DNA of 64,000 nucleotides from Cycas panzhihuaensis (lineage: Eukaryota; Cycadophyta), in the NCBI GenBank assembly GCA_023213395.1, contig CM041465.1, forward strand, positions 186,689,741 to 186,753,740, in the 5' to 3' direction. A program made the translations under genes and the position numbers. Below the pieces are notes generated by a model, which saw nothing but the letters and a program-made list of their open reading frames with translations, did not search any database and was not told the DNA's origin. Below are positions 63,987 through 64,000 of the stretch, one piece after another (positions within the stretch are counted from its first letter, which is position 1; every line of letters begins with the position of its first letter).

Positions 63987-64000
63987 TGAAAAGGATTAAT
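63987..64000 (+). repeat. Start of 3' LTR of copia C, cut by window end
   Basis: TGAAAAGGATTAAT, matching the first 14 bases of the 5' LTR with one difference. Confidence 0.85.

Larger units (their letters stand above)
56711..64000 (+). mobile_element. Ty1/copia element C, inserted in A in the opposite direction
   Basis: Nearly complete plus-strand member of the A/B family. It has a 5' LTR (56711-57008), primer site, 2-kb leader, gag, protease, integrase, RT, RNase H, 3' noncoding region and polypurine tract, and the first 14 bases of the 3' LTR at 63987. Five bases left of it are atgta; the right duplication is outside the window. All domains are recognisable but broken by stops. Most of these stops replace glutamine (CAA/CAG), at least one replaces tryptophan. 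Confidence 0.93.

Overview
This window looks like repeat-rich nuclear DNA of a land plant, most likely a seed plant. I find no ordinary host gene. Almost everything recognisable belongs to LTR retrotransposons (Ty1/copia and Ty3/gypsy), most of them broken and nested inside one another. The plant assignment rests on the elements: copia elements with an initiator-Met tRNA primer site, a very large Tat/Ogre-like gypsy element, a plant mobile domain (PMD) open reading frame, and decay dominated by C-to-T changes. I cannot name the species. All homology calls are by eye; no search was run.

Layout. 1-2235: collapsed copia remnant (+). 2236-4980: AT-rich, nothing recognised. 4985-6960: decayed gypsy with reverse transcriptase (+). 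7110-8318: gag and 5' LTR of another gypsy (-). 8319-15383: AT-rich, no identified gene, with a long (TA)n tract. 15384-20480: decayed gypsy G (+), broken in integrase by copia E (-, about 20465-22778). E is broken by copia A (-, 22779 to at least 56710). A is in turn broken by three insertions: the giant gypsy D (-, 23625-48207), the related copia B (-, 50812-55871), and the related copia C (+, 56711 to past the window end). D is broken by copia F (-, 27582-35913). The deepest chain is therefore five levels: G, E, A, D, F.

The joints are well supported. B is flanked by a perfect 5-bp duplication (agaac), F by another (agaga), and D by tactt/tactc. The uninterrupted homologous sequence in C shows what A looked like before D landed in it. 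A, B and C are one family: about 298-bp LTRs, iMet primer site, about 2-kb leader. B has lost about 2.5 kb covering the integrase end, reverse transcriptase and RNase H.

The most interesting object is gypsy D, about 16.2 kb without F, with 2.5-kb LTRs. Besides gag and pol it carries two extra units between integrase and the 3' LTR. One is an antisense gene-like unit (+ strand) with a plant mobile domain, a plausible 108-nt intron and a plant-style TGTA-rich 3' end. The other is a sense-strand second RNase H (FTDGGSRGNPGP type) next to the 3' LTR. A TATA-like box lies between the two divergent units. F later landed in the antisense unit's presumed 5' region. D, B, C, A and F all contain frameshifts, stops or lost catalytic residues, so none looks autonomous.
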